Assembly (NCBI GenBank): GCA_016931075.1
Contig: JAFGFF010000249.1
Coordinates: 1-34,891, forward strand
DNA: 34,891 bases
Direction of reading: 5' to 3'
Origin: Pirellulales bacterium
Lineage (GTDB): Bacteria; Planctomycetota; Planctomycetia; Pirellulales; Thermoguttaceae
Every line of letters starts with the position of its first letter. Position 1 is the first letter of the stretch. The notes under the pieces are model-generated. The model saw only the letters and a list, made by a program, of their open reading frames with translations, searched no databases and had not been told where the DNA came from. The position numbers and the translations under genes are program-made. Of the stretch, positions 8,468-17,527 are shown piece after piece.

Positions 8468-9520
8468 TCGGGTGGATACCAGGGTGACCTGCAACAGGAC
8501 CAGGGCCAGCCCGGGCAGCAGGAAGAAACGATACAACTCGCGATATTCGGTGTAGAGCCGGCCTTCGGAGACCGTCTTTTCAAGCTGGTCGATTTCACCG
8601 TAGACCGACTCGAGCGCCTCGGTGTCCCGAGCGTTGAAATACTTGCCACCGGTGGCCTCGGCCATGTGTCGCAGCGTGGCCTCGTCCAGTCTGACCGGCC
8701 GGTTGACCAGCACCTTGCGGCCCAGTGGATCAATGGCCGGGAAGGGAGCCAGGCCGTTGGAGCCGACGCCGATCGTGTAGATCTTCACGCCGTAGGCCTT
8801 GGCCGCCTCGACGGCCGCCGTCGGATCGGCGATGCCCGCGTTGTGCTCGCCGTCGGAGAGCAGGATGACCACCTTGCTGGCCGCGTCGATGTCCTTGAGC
8901 CGGTCAACCGCCAGGACGACCGAGTCGCCGATCGCTGTCGATAGTTCCTCGTCGAGCAGCCGCTCGTTGATCACGCGGCCTTGGTTGTCGCGCACCGGCT
9001 GTGGGATCTTGACCGACTTGAGCACTTCGAGCAGTGCGCCATGATCGAGTGTCAAAGGACACTTCGCGTCGGCGTAACCCCCGAAGGCGATCAGACCGAT
9101 CAGGTCGTCGGGCCGGCCGGGCAGTTCGTCGTTGCCAGCCACGAAGTCCTTGAACGCCCGCTTGACCGCCTCGAGCCGGTTCGCCCGACGGCCGTCGAGA
9201 TGAAAATCCAACGCCTGCATCGAGCCGGACCGGTCGATGCACATCTCCATGGCGATCCCTTCGGTCCGGATGCGGAAGTCTTCGAGCCCTTGCTGCGGTC
9301 GGGCAAGCGCCACGACGATCAGAGCCAGGCCGGCAATCAGGATCCACGGGACGAATCGCTTCAGCCGTTGGGCCATCGTCACCGGCAGGTTCTTCAATAG
9401 CCCGACGTCCGAGTAGAGCACGGCCGCGCGTCGCCGACGCCACACCAGAGCGTAGGCCAACAGGGCCAGCGGCGCGAGGGCCAGCAGCCACAACGGGTCT
9501 TCGAATCGGAAACTCAACAT
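8450..9520 (-). CDS. batA: BatA-like von Willebrand factor A membrane protein
   Basis: A 356-residue protein with the same plan as its neighbour BatB: N-terminal helices (about 8-27 and 55-73), a VWA domain and a C-terminal helix (about 330-347). The MIDAS motif D96-R-S98-G-S100 is intact and VILLSDGEHNAG carries the later metal-site acid. Start ATG 9520 with GGAG 8 bases upstream; it overlaps the end of the preceding lipoprotein gene by 7 bases, which argues for translational coupling. The stop is a TAA at 8450-8452 that lies just outside a 17-base duplication. BatA and BatB are likely paralogous partners of the MoxR ATPase. I cannot tell a physiological role beyond envelope stress or oxygen tolerance as proposed for the family. 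Confidence 0.88.
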   Translation of the reverse strand: MLSFRFEDPLWLLALAPLALLAYALVWRRRRAAVLYSDVGLLKNLPVTMAQRLKRFVPWILIAGLALIVVALARPQQGLEDFRIRTEGIAMEMCIDRSGSMQALDFHLDGRRANRLEAVKRAFKDFVAGNDELPGRPDDLIGLIAFGGYADAKCPLTLDHGALLEVLKSVKIPQPVRDNQGRVINERLLDEELSTAIGDSVVLAVDRLKDIDAASKVVILLSDGEHNAGIADPTAAVEAAKAYGVKIYTIGVGSNGLAPFPAIDPLGRKVLVNRPVRLDEATLRHMAEATGGKYFNARDTEALESVYGEIDQLEKTVSEGRLYTEYRELYRFFLLPGLALVLLQVTLVSTRFRSLP

Positions 9521-10566
9521 GCGACGGTCTCCTTTTCCCGCGGGTCGCGGTGGGCGTCAGGGTGGTTCGGATCAGCGGTGTGTTGTTCGGTGTAGCCGAC
9601 GAACTCTTTCGCCCGGGCGAGGCTCGCGTCGATGTCCTCCTCGCGGGGATGATGCGCGGCGAACTTCACCAGGTCGGCCGCTTCGAGGAACCGTTTTAGT
9701 CGGCGGTTTTCCTCGGCCGGGAACGTCTTGCGAGTACTGATCTCCTTAAAAAACTCCTCGGTCGTTTGCTCGGGCGCTCGGATGTGCGTGGTCCGCTCGA
9801 TGAACCGCCGGACGATGCCGGTCAGCTCGACGTAGAAGAGCTTCACGTCCCGCTGGGCCAGGCCCTCGGCCAGGAGTTGGTCCAGTTCTCGCAGGGCGAT
9901 CTCGGCCGGCGTCAACGGGCGTTGGGCCGCTTGAACTTGCCGGCGATGGTAATGACGCCAGACGAACCAGCCGGCCACTCCAGCGCTGGAGATGCCCAGC
10001 GCCCACAAGAGCAACGCGATGTGCGAGAAGGGCAAGCCCAGCGGACCGGCCTCGGGTCGCAGCGCGGCCAGCTCGGGCGATTCGCTTTCGATGACCGAGC
10101 CGACCTCGACGGTCAGCGGTTTCGTCTCGACTGTGTGGGCACGACCATCGCCGTCGGGCCGCGTGTCGGTGAACGTCACTTGGATCGGCCAGATTTCGAG
10201 CTTGCCCGCTCGTTGAGGTTCCAACGTGAAGACTTGCTGGACGATCTCACGATCGCCTTCGATCTTCGGCAGCGGTTCGTTGACGTCGACGATGTCGAAA
10301 TCGCCAATCACTTCGCCGAAGGGCGTCTTGTGGATGGTCACGCCCGTCGGATAGTCGACCGACAATGTCATTGTCGGCCGGTCGGACAGCCTTGGCGACG
10401 CCGGGTCGACCTCGACCTTCACCCGGACCGGGCCCTCTTGGACCTCGGACACCGGCGGCGCGACGACCGCCGTCTTGTCTTCACTCGTCCCACACCCGGC
10501 CGCCAGCGGCACGACCGCCGCCAGCAGCAGGATTTTCGGGATGCTGTTCGCTGAATATCGTTTCAC
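9514..10566 (-). CDS. Predicted lipoprotein with DUF4381-like cytoplasmic domain
   Basis: A 350-residue protein starting at GTG 10566, preceded by GAGGAGAG; an upstream in-frame GTG at 10608 has no such site. The N-terminus (KILLLAAVVPLAAGCG) is a lipoprotein signal with lipobox Cys. A beta-rich extracytoplasmic domain (about 45-170) resembles a BatD repeat. A membrane helix near 190-210 is followed by a helical segment (LTPAEIALRELDQLLAEGL, then LFYVELTGIVRRFIE), which resembles DUF4381 proteins found in MoxR-DUF58-Bat operons. A lipobox plus an internal transmembrane helix is an unusual pairing. Position between DUF58 and batA is standard for such operons. Confidence 0.8.
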   Translation of the reverse strand: MKRYSANSIPKILLLAAVVPLAAGCGTSEDKTAVVAPPVSEVQEGPVRVKVEVDPASPRLSDRPTMTLSVDYPTGVTIHKTPFGEVIGDFDIVDVNEPLPKIEGDREIVQQVFTLEPQRAGKLEIWPIQVTFTDTRPDGDGRAHTVETKPLTVEVGSVIESESPELAALRPEAGPLGLPFSHIALLLWALGISSAGVAGWFVWRHYHRRQVQAAQRPLTPAEIALRELDQLLAEGLAQRDVKLFYVELTGIVRRFIERTTHIRAPEQTTEEFFKEISTRKTFPAEENRRLKRFLEAADLVKFAAHHPREEDIDASLARAKEFVGYTEQHTADPNHPDAHRDPREKETVAC

Positions 10567-10619
10567 GGGGCCTCTCCTCGTCGAATCAGTTCTCAAACGA
10601 AAACTCACCTTTTCTTCCC

Positions 10620-10705
10620 TTGCGTCTTCGCGCCTTTGCGTAAGCCTGCCCTATCTCTTGGCCATGATAAAGGACCTGGTCTCACGCAAAGGCGCGAAGA
10701 CGCAA
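10620..10705. repeat. Inverted repeat, TTGCGTCTTCGCGCCTTTGCGT family
   Basis: Perfect 22-base arms (10620-10641 and 10684-10705) are separated by 42 bases. The element lies in the 181-base gap between the DUF58 gene and the lipoprotein gene, inside the operon. Nothing else was recognised in the gap apart from the ribosome-binding site of the lipoprotein gene. Confidence 0.85.
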
Positions 10706-10747
10706 AGGTACGAACAGGAAAGTAGTGTTTATGGTTGGTAGTTCGTC

Positions 10748-11632
10748 TCATCGGAATCGTTTCTCCCGCATCCGGAAAAACCGCCGGACGTTGGTCAGGT
10801 ATTCTTCGTTCGCGTGAACGCTCAGTTCATCCACGCCGCACTTAGCCAGTTGGTTCGAGATGGACTCACTCCGCTGGGCCGTTTGCCGGGCGAACAGGCT
10901 CCGGACCTCGGGCGAGGACGTGTCGACCTCGACCAGCTCGCCCGTCTCGGCGTCGCACAGCGTGATGAAGCCCACGTCGGGCAACTCGTGCTCGCGAGGA
11001 TCGGTCACGGTGATGCCGACCAGGTCGTGCCGCCGGTTGCAGACTGCTAGCGCTTTCTGAGCCGTCGGGGCCAGAAAGTCACTGAGCATGAAGACGACCG
11101 CCCGGCGTTTCTGCACCCGGCCCAGGTAATCCAACGCCGCGGCCAGGTTCGTTTCCCGGGCGATCGGCTCGACGGCGACCAGCTCGCGGATCAGGTGCAG
11201 GACGTTGGCCTTGCCTTTGCGCGGCGGGTAGAAGTCGACCACGTCGTCGCAGAACGTGACCAGGCCGACCTTGTCGTTGTTTTTCAGGGCCGAAAACATG
11301 AGCATCGCGGCCACTTCGACCGCCGTGTCGAGCTTCGACCGGCTCGCCGAGCCGAACGCCCCGGAGGCCGAGACGTCGACCGCGAACATGACGGTCAGCT
11401 CGCGTTCCTCGACGAATCGCTTGATGAAGGGGGTGCCGGCCCGGGCGGTGACGTTCCAGTCGATCGACCGGATGTCGTCGCCCGGCTCGTATTGCCGGAC
11501 CTCGTCGAACTCCATCCCGCGTCCGCGGAAGACGCTCTTGTATTGGCCGGCCAACAGATCGTCGACCTTGCGGTTGGCTACGATTTCGATCCGTTGGACC
11601 CGTTTCAGGATGTCGGCTACGTCGGTGGACAT
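10748..11632 (-). CDS. DUF58 domain protein of the MoxR/Bat operon
   Basis: A 294-residue soluble protein. The DUF58 signature is at residues 37-66 (GRGMEFDEVRQYEPGDDIRS, then IDWNVTARAG). The C-terminal part is a VWA-like fold with D86-V-S88-A-S90, which could bind metal. DUF58 proteins are almost always encoded next to MoxR AAA+ ATPases and are considered their adaptor or client. Start ATG 11632 (MSTDVADILK); a longer frame upstream runs into a palindromic repeat and is not credible. The gene follows moxR after 110 bases that are mostly one inverted-repeat element. Confidence 0.9.
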   Translation of the reverse strand: MSTDVADILKRVQRIEIVANRKVDDLLAGQYKSVFRGRGMEFDEVRQYEPGDDIRSIDWNVTARAGTPFIKRFVEERELTVMFAVDVSASGAFGSASRSKLDTAVEVAAMLMFSALKNNDKVGLVTFCDDVVDFYPPRKGKANVLHLIRELVAVEPIARETNLAAALDYLGRVQKRRAVVFMLSDFLAPTAQKALAVCNRRHDLVGITVTDPREHELPDVGFITLCDAETGELVEVDTSSPEVRSLFARQTAQRSESISNQLAKCGVDELSVHANEEYLTNVRRFFRMREKRFR

Positions 11633-11650
11633 GGTTCGTTCTCGTTTCCA

Positions 11651-11738
11651 GTAGGGTGGGGCACACCTGCCCCACCGGAATCCAGCGCGAAGGGTTTTCT
11701 CGCAAACGCCATGGTGGGGCAAGTGTGCCCCACCCTAC
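11651..11738. repeat. Inverted repeat between moxR and the DUF58 gene
   Basis: Arms of 26 bases (11651-11676 and 11713-11738) are reverse complements with one mismatch and a 36-base loop. They are the same sequence family as the element at 8373-8447 (GTAGGGTGGGGCACAC). Both copies begin a few bases after a stop codon read as TGCCGTAA on the minus strand. No flanking direct repeat is visible here. Confidence 0.85.
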
Positions 11739-11742
11739 ACGC

Positions 11743-12732
11743 TTACGGCACGGGCACCGTTTCGAGGATCGTCTTGATGACGTCTTCGGAGGCAACCCGT
11801 TCGGCCTCGGCTTCGTAGGTCAGGATGACGCGGTGGCGCAGGACGTCGTAGGCGATGTCCTTGACGTCTTGCGGCGTGACATAGCCGCGACCGCTCAGGA
11901 AGGCCATCGCCCGGGCGCCCAGGCCCAGGTAGATTGACGCGCGGGGCGACGCGCCGAAATCGATCAGCGGCGCCAGCTCGCTCATGCCCGACTCGGCCGG
12001 CGCGCGGGTCGCGCGGACGAGCGCGAGGATATAGTCGCGGACCTGGTCGTCGATGTAGATCATCTTGACGACCTCTTGCATCTTGGCGATGTCCTCGGCC
12101 GACAGGACGGGCCGCACCGGCGGCGCGTTGTCGCCCAGCGACATGTCCAACACCTTCCGCTCCTCGGCCGCCTCGGGGTAGGAGATCTTGACCTTCAGCA
12201 TGAAACGGTCGACCTGCGCCTCGGGCAGCGGGTAGGTCCCTTCCTGCTCGATCGGGTTTTGGGTCGCCATGACGAGGAACAGGCCCTGAAGCGGATACGT
12301 CTGGTCGCCGATCGTGACCTGGCGTTCCTGCATCGCTTCGAGCAGGGCCGACTGGACTTTGGACGGCGCCCGGTTGATTTCGTCGGCCAGGACGAAGTTC
12401 GAGAAGATCGGGCCCTTGCGGGTTTTGAACGACCCGTCGGAAGGGACGTAGATCATCGTGCCGACCAGGTCGGCCGGCAACAGGTCGGGCGTGAATTGGA
12501 TCCGTTGGAAATGGGTGTCCAGCGCCGCGGCCAGCGACTTGATGGCCGTCGTCTTGGCCAGGCCCGGCACGCCTTCCAACAGGATATGCCCGTCGGTCAG
12601 CAGGCCAACCAGCAGCCGGGAGAGCATCTCCTCCTGGCCGACGATAGCCTTGCTGAGTTCGCCTTGCAGCCGGTGAATCCTCTCGGATTGTTCGGCTACG
12701 CGGTCCTTGATTTGTGGAACGTCAACCAGCAT
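11743..12732 (-). CDS. moxR: MoxR-family AAA+ ATPase
   Basis: A 329-residue AAA+ ATPase. Walker A is GVPGLAKTT (residues 54-62), Walker B with DEIN at about 113-120 (FVLADEIN), and the MoxR pattern MATQNPIEQEGTYPLPEAQ with the sensor region follows. The C-terminal lid carries the SPRA(S)IYLGLGARAMA motif typical of MoxR. Start ATG 12732 with GAGGAGAG about 5 bases upstream; the longer open frame upstream lacks support. MoxR proteins act as chaperone-like motors for VWA-domain partners; here the partners are the DUF58, BatA and BatB proteins downstream. It is the first gene of the train, so the operon promoter should lie upstream of 12732, though I could not pick one with confidence. Confidence 0.93.
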   Translation of the reverse strand: MLVDVPQIKDRVAEQSERIHRLQGELSKAIVGQEEMLSRLLVGLLTDGHILLEGVPGLAKTTAIKSLAAALDTHFQRIQFTPDLLPADLVGTMIYVPSDGSFKTRKGPIFSNFVLADEINRAPSKVQSALLEAMQERQVTIGDQTYPLQGLFLVMATQNPIEQEGTYPLPEAQVDRFMLKVKISYPEAAEERKVLDMSLGDNAPPVRPVLSAEDIAKMQEVVKMIYIDDQVRDYILALVRATRAPAESGMSELAPLIDFGASPRASIYLGLGARAMAFLSGRGYVTPQDVKDIAYDVLRHRVILTYEAEAERVASEDVIKTILETVPVP

Positions 12733-13063
12733 GGTGCTCTCCTCTGTCCGCGGAAATAGAAAATGGGGGAAAAGACTCGTGAAACGGGCGTCGTCGATCC
12801 AGGTCGCACGGCCGTTCCGTGGACTGTCGCCTGGGTGCACGACGCGCCTACCGCGAGATGGTTGCCGGTTCAAAGCGGCGTCTTTCGCCCTTTTTTGCCC
12901 GCCGGACCGATCGATACCAACTCTTTACGGTCCCACCCCAACCACAATCGGCATGATCCGGGCGATCCGAATGGAGGAGTGGCGGAAGAGCAACACGAAA
13001 CATTCAGGCCGATGGAGCATTATTTAATGTTGTGTTGTCGTCATGCGGGCCGAAGGCCCAGCC

Positions 13064-13229
13064 GTTCTCCCAGCCCAGGGCATCGCCCTGGGAAACGGGA
13101 GACTCCGGCTTCGATTGTGTCGGCCCAACGGGCCAACCGATTCGCCAAGGAACCGTTGGGCCGTTGGCCCGGACAGAATGGATTCGCTGCCAGCCACTTC
13201 CCGAGGGCGTTGCCCTGGGCTGGGAGAAC
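13064..13229. repeat. Long imperfect inverted repeat with nested arms
   Basis: Outer arms 13064-13092 and 13201-13229 share GTTCTCCCAGCCCAGGGC with few mismatches in reverse complement, and each arm is itself partly palindromic (CCCAGGGCATCGCCCTGGG). Inner arms near 13121-13137 and 13153-13171 (GGCCCAACGGGCCAAC) are also complementary. The whole could fold into one long stem of about 165 bases. It may be a non-autonomous mobile element; no transposase is present. Confidence 0.75.
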
Positions 13230-13623
13230 CAGGCCCCGTTGGGGCGGATGGGGATCACCGAGTGGCCTGAATTTCACCACAAGAAAAGAGAGAAGCGGCG
13301 AGACGGCGTGGGCCGAGAGAGAGGGCCGACCGAACGCCCGGCTTGTCGTCACGAAGAGTCCGATGAGGGCGTAACGGGCGATCAGGCGCAATTTGCTAAC
13401 CGGTCGGCCAAGGCGGGGTAGGTTACCCTCGGCGCCGTGGGTGGAGGAACGCGCCTCGCCACTTCAGGCGGGATGCCTTGGTTAGAACGTGCAGTGGTGA
13501 ATTGTGGGTTTGCCGACTCCGACCGGGGCGCCGCACCGTGCAGGCCCCGGCCGAATCGGAAAGGGAAATCTTCGGAGGAAGCTTGAGATTGTCTCCTGGG
13601 TTGTGACCGTTCACTGCTTGCGG

Positions 13624-13694
13624 AAAAGGTGCCAGGCACCTTTTGCCGGAACGGCCCTTCGGGTGCTTCGCACAAAAGGTGCCTGGCACCTTTT
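13624..13694. repeat. Pair of AAAAGGTGCCWGGCACCTTTT palindromes
   Basis: Two 21-base palindromes, at 13624-13644 and 13674-13694, differ at the central base only. They are separated by 29 bases that are themselves partly complementary (GCCGGAACGGC). Each palindrome can form its own hairpin, or the pair can form one long stem. This motif is widespread in intergenic regions of planctomycetes. Confidence 0.85.
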
Positions 13695-13899
13695 CCGTGT
13701 CGGGTTGGCGTCCCGGGCCGGCTTCCCTCCCGGCCCGCGACGCGTTCGTGGGTCTCTGGGGTTTTCCGCATTCCTTGCTTCACGGAGATAGTTGCCACGG
13801 GGCGGGCCGTCTTGTGCCGGAAAGCGGAAAGAAACCGGCCCGGCCCGACATAACTTGGTCAAGGTGACGTAAACCCTTGCCCCGCGGGCTTCTTGGCCG

Positions 13900-15882
13900 T
13901 CACTTCGCCGCGGGGGGCTCGGCCTTCTCCAGACGCTGGATGGCCTCCCAGGCCGCCTTGCGGACCGTGCGGGAGTCGTCCTGCATCAGCTTCGGCAGTT
14001 GGGCAAGCGACCGCCTGGCCCCCTCGGGACACGCCGCCAACGCCCCGACCGCCTCGCGCCGCACCCGGGCCGACGGATCTTTAAGCACCGTCAGCAGCGG
14101 ACCGACGCCGTCCTTGCCGCGCCTGGCGAGCCCTTTGACCACCCCGATCCGCACCACTGGCGACGGATCGCGGAGTGTCTCGGTCAGCAGCGGGACGGAA
14201 TCGGGGAAGTAGCCGAACACTTCGGCGACGCCGGCGCGGATAACGGCGACACCGTCCTGGGAAACTTTATCCTCCACGTAATCCTTCAAGGCCTCTCGAA
14301 GCGGCTCGGAATCGCTGGATGCGATCTTGCCCAGCGCGGCGATCACCTCGGGACGCTCCTCGTCGTAGGCGTTCCCGATGGAACCAATGAGAGTCGGGAC
14401 CGCGCTTCGGGCGTCGGCGCCAAACAGGGCCAATACGTTCGCCGTCCGGCCTTCCTCTCCTGGGATTCCAGGTAGGTTAGCCATAGTGGGAATGATCTTG
14501 ACGTACTTTTTCGGCGAACGGCGCAAAACAGAGACCAGAAGATCCCAATCGGTGTTGTCCCGATCGAGGTCTTCCAGTTCTTCGAGCAGAACTTTATTCC
14601 CTAGCTCATGGTCGGGCTGAATGCTCACGATGACCAGCGCGAGGTTCAACCGCTCGTAGGAGTCCGCGTCTTTAAGCTGTGTTATCAACAAGGGAATGCT
14701 TCGCCGGGCTTTGGGGCCGAGCATGGCGAGAGCCCGAGCGGCGTCAACCGCCACGCTTTGATCCAACAGCGACTCCTCCAGCGCGGCCAGCAGGGCCGGC
14801 GACTCCGGGGCAATCCGCGCGGCCGCCCGCATGGCCGCGGGGCGGATTGCGCGGTTCTTGGTAAGGGTACTGTACTCCCTGAACTTCCGATCCGAATCCC
14901 CGATGGCCGCAAGAAGCTCGGGCAAGGCCGGCTTCGCCTCTGGTCCAATTCGCCCAAGCGCCTCGGCCGCCGTGGCCGAAACCGCATCGGAGAAAAACGG
15001 ATGCCCGAACGGCACGGGGTGGCTCGCTTCGCTTCGGAGCATCTTGGTTAGTGGCTTCACGGCCGCTTTCGCGCGCGGGCCCAACTCGCCAAGCACCCCG
15101 GCTGCCCGGGCTTGCACGGCCCCATCTTCGTCGCCTAAAGCGTGGATCAGCCCTTGCACGGCCAACGGTTTGACCGGCCGCAGTGTGGCCAAGCTCTCGA
15201 CCGTCACACGGCGAACGCTCACATTCTCATCGGCCAGGCGACCCACCAAGCCGGGCACGACGCGCTGCGGATCGGGAGTGATCTGTCCCAGCGCCCAGAC
15301 CGCTTCGAGGCGAACTGATTTGTCTTTGTCCATGCTCGCTATCAGTAGATGATCTGTGGCTGGCCGTGCTTCCGATCCCATATAGCCCAAGGCAAACGCC
15401 GCGTTTGCCCGCACGGCAATGCGTCGATCGCTCAGACACGCCGTGAGTGGCTTCATCGCCGGTGGGCCAATTTGTCCAAGTGCGTGGGCCGCGTGGAAGC
15501 CTATGTCGGGCGGTCCTCCTCCCATGTCGCTCAAGATCTTCGGAAAAGTGCTTTCCGCCAGCAGCTTGATCAGTGTCGGAATGGCCGGTTCGGCGTCTTG
15601 TTCGAGTTGGCCCAGCAACTCGATCGCACGCCTTCGGGCTTCCACATCCTTGTCGTCCAGAACTCCGATCAGCGCCGCGCACGCCGGAGCTGCATCCAAT
15701 CCCAATTCTTCCAGCCTCAGGAGTGCCTCCCACCGTTTGTGAAGGTCTTTTCCCTGAAAGTCTTTTGCCAATGCCCGGGCCTCGTCCGCCGGAGACGTCT
15801 TATCGGCAGCGGCGCACAGCGTGGGCAGAAACCAGACAACGCACGGAACGACGGCCCATCGAATCGCTTTCTTGGTCTTCAT
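13900..15882 (-). CDS. Secreted HEAT-repeat protein
   Basis: A 660-residue protein. A signal peptide (MKTKKAIRWAVVPCVVWFLP to about residue 26, ending CAAAD) is followed by a continuous array of HEAT/PBS-lyase-like helical repeats up to the C-terminus. Recognisable units include FALGYMGSEARPA, VWALGQITPDPQ, AAEALGRIGPEAKPALPELL and RALAMLGPKARRSIPLL. Start ATG 15882 with GGAG 9 bases upstream; the frame extends further but into sequence lacking such a site. HEAT arrays are protein-binding scaffolds, and secreted ones are abundant in planctomycetes; no catalytic motif is visible. It is flanked by repeat-rich gaps on both sides and seems to be transcribed alone. Confidence 0.85.
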   Translation of the reverse strand: MKTKKAIRWAVVPCVVWFLPTLCAAADKTSPADEARALAKDFQGKDLHKRWEALLRLEELGLDAAPACAALIGVLDDKDVEARRRAIELLGQLEQDAEPAIPTLIKLLAESTFPKILSDMGGGPPDIGFHAAHALGQIGPPAMKPLTACLSDRRIAVRANAAFALGYMGSEARPATDHLLIASMDKDKSVRLEAVWALGQITPDPQRVVPGLVGRLADENVSVRRVTVESLATLRPVKPLAVQGLIHALGDEDGAVQARAAGVLGELGPRAKAAVKPLTKMLRSEASHPVPFGHPFFSDAVSATAAEALGRIGPEAKPALPELLAAIGDSDRKFREYSTLTKNRAIRPAAMRAAARIAPESPALLAALEESLLDQSVAVDAARALAMLGPKARRSIPLLITQLKDADSYERLNLALVIVSIQPDHELGNKVLLEELEDLDRDNTDWDLLVSVLRRSPKKYVKIIPTMANLPGIPGEEGRTANVLALFGADARSAVPTLIGSIGNAYDEERPEVIAALGKIASSDSEPLREALKDYVEDKVSQDGVAVIRAGVAEVFGYFPDSVPLLTETLRDPSPVVRIGVVKGLARRGKDGVGPLLTVLKDPSARVRREAVGALAACPEGARRSLAQLPKLMQDDSRTVRKAAWEAIQRLEKAEPPAAK

Positions 15883-15949
15883 CGTATGATGCTCCGTTCG
15901 TTGAACTCCAGGTGACCGAATTGTCTCTTGAAAGTGTAGTGTATTCATC

Positions 15950-16017
15950 GGGTGCCACTGGCTTTGCCAGTGCCGCGCGACATGCGATTCCCGGCACTGG
16001 CATAGCCAGTGGCACCC
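15950..16017. repeat. Inverted repeat, GGGTGCCACTGGCTTTGCCAG family
   Basis: Arms of 26 bases (15950-15975 and 15992-16017) are reverse complements with one mismatch and a 16-base loop. It lies upstream of the HEAT-repeat gene and is related to the insert at 5866-5936. Together with the next repeat it fills most of the 302-base gap between rodA and the HEAT-repeat gene. Confidence 0.85.
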
Positions 16018-16070
16018 TAGAAACCAGTCTGGTCATCTCGAATCATTTCTTAGTTCTCGTCTTCACTTCG

Positions 16071-16137
16071 CATCGCAACCCGAAGCGTGAGCGAGGGACG
16101 TTTCACCCATCCCTCGCTCACGCTTCGGGTTGCGATG
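16071..16137. repeat. Perfect 28-bp inverted repeat downstream of rodA
   Basis: Arms 16071-16098 and 16110-16137 (CATCGCAACCCGAAGCGTGA family) are exact reverse complements with an 11-base loop. The hairpin lies 47 bases past the rodA stop codon and could terminate or stabilise its transcript, although no T-run follows. Confidence 0.88.
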
Positions 16138-16184
16138 CGGGGTGACCGATTTCCGTTTGGCAACGATCTTTACCAATCGGGACA

Positions 16185-17330
16185 CTAGCCACCGTCTTCT
16201 CCTCGAACATACCGGAACGGTTCGTTGGCCATTTCGTAGCCGGGGCGGAGGCCGACGTTGAGCACGAGGCCGAGCATCAAGGCGTGGGCGACCAGGCCGG
16301 AGCCGCCGTAGCTGACTAAGGGTAGGGACAGGCCCGTGATGGGCAACAGGCCGACATTCATGCCCGTGTTGATCAGCACCTCGACCGAGAACATGGCGAT
16401 CACGCCGATGACCAGCAGTCGGCCGAACGGTTCGCGGGTGGTCGAGGCGATAACCGCGCCGCGCCAAACGAGCAGGCCGTAGGCGGCCAGCACTAGTCCG
16501 AGGCCCCAGAGCCCGAACCGCTCGCCCAACACACAGAAAATAAAATCGGTCCGCGCCTCGGGCAACCGGTAGGCCACGGGATCTTCGACCGTCTGGCCGG
16601 AGAGCCAACTTCCCCGGACGCCGCCCAGGGCGAGCATCTGTTTGGCCTGCTGGAGTTGATACGTCCGGTCGGTCGGCTTGTCGTTTGGACCGGCCTGGAC
16701 GACGACCGCCTTGACGCGTGAACGTTGCGTGAGGCTCATCTCGTGCCACAAGGCCGGCAGGAACATAAGCCCGATCAACGCCAGCCCAAGCAGGTCGCGC
16801 CACCGCGCGCCGGCCGCAAACAGCAAGGCGAAGAAGACCGGCACGAAGACCAGCGCCGTGCCCAGGTCGGGCTCGCGAACGATCAGGAACATCGGCGCCA
16901 GCGTCAATGCGAACGGCAACAGCAGGCCGATGAACCGGCGGTGGCTCGTCCGGTACATCAAGAATCGGGCCATCGCCAGGATGTAAGCGACCTTGGCGAA
17001 CTCCGAGGGCTGGCAGTTAACCGGACCGAGATGAATCCATCGCCGGGCGTGATTGACCGGCTCGAAGAAGTAGACGGCCACCAGGCCGAGCAGGGCCAAT
17101 ATATAGAGTATATGGCTCCAACGACCCACCGCCCTATAGCTGGGCACCAGGGAAACGAGCAAAGCCACAGCGGCCACGGCGGCCCAGACCAACTGTCGCG
17201 TGGGCCGGTTGGAGATGTCGCCGACGAGGTCCTCGTAGCGGGTGATGCCCAGCCAACCCAGCAGGATCAGCCCGGCGGCCACCACCAGGATGGACCACGA
17301 CAGCCGTTTTGCCCAAGATTCGGCCTGCAT
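16185..17330 (-). CDS. rodA: RodA/FtsW-type SEDS peptidoglycan glycosyltransferase
   Basis: A 381-residue polytopic membrane protein with about ten helices. Family motifs are visible: RRWIHLGPVNCQPSEFAKVA in the loop after helix 4, REPDLGTALVF, EARTDFIFCVLGERFGLWG and LPLVSYGGSGL near the C-terminus. SEDS proteins polymerise lipid II into glycan strands together with a class B PBP. The length and the QPSEFAK and EPDLG forms fit RodA better than FtsW. I chose ATG 17330 (MQAESWAKRL); the open frame extends further but that part looks non-coding. No mreC, mreD or PBP2 gene is adjacent in the window. Planctomycetes make peptidoglycan but often lack FtsZ, so the exact role (elongation or budding) is open. 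Confidence 0.92.
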   Translation of the reverse strand: MQAESWAKRLSWSILVVAAGLILLGWLGITRYEDLVGDISNRPTRQLVWAAVAAVALLVSLVPSYRAVGRWSHILYILALLGLVAVYFFEPVNHARRWIHLGPVNCQPSEFAKVAYILAMARFLMYRTSHRRFIGLLLPFALTLAPMFLIVREPDLGTALVFVPVFFALLFAAGARWRDLLGLALIGLMFLPALWHEMSLTQRSRVKAVVVQAGPNDKPTDRTYQLQQAKQMLALGGVRGSWLSGQTVEDPVAYRLPEARTDFIFCVLGERFGLWGLGLVLAAYGLLVWRGAVIASTTREPFGRLLVIGVIAMFSVEVLINTGMNVGLLPITGLSLPLVSYGGSGLVAHALMLGLVLNVGLRPGYEMANEPFRYVRGEDGG

Positions 17331-17527
17331 TGGGGCATCATTCCAAAGAGGGGGTATTTGGTTGTTCCGGCTGTGGCGGATAAACGGATTATAGGGGTCA
17401 TGTTGGGCTAAACGCGAGGCCATCCCTTCGAGACGGGGGAGCCGACAAGAGGGGGTTGGGCGGCAAACCCGACCAAAGCCGTTTTGTTCCCGTGGTTTAC
17501 GCCCCCTTCTCGACTTGCCCTTACTGC

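Larger units (their letters stand above)
12733..13899. other. Gene-poor stretch with several palindromes
   Basis: About 1.17 kb without a gene I can support. Open frames exist on both strands, but none has a ribosome-binding site, a recognisable domain or a normal composition, and several are translations of the repeats listed separately. The left part (12733-13020) should hold the promoter of the moxR-bat operon. The right part lies downstream of the HEAT-repeat gene. Confidence 0.6.

Noticed and set aside
12763-13421. Several overlapping open frames in the gap after moxR
   Set aside because: They translate palindromic repeats, lack ribosome-binding sites and have no family resemblance.
13624-13694. 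Possible CRISPR repeat pair
   Set aside because: Only two copies, each a full palindrome, with a 29-base self-complementary spacer; this fits a palindromic element, not an array.
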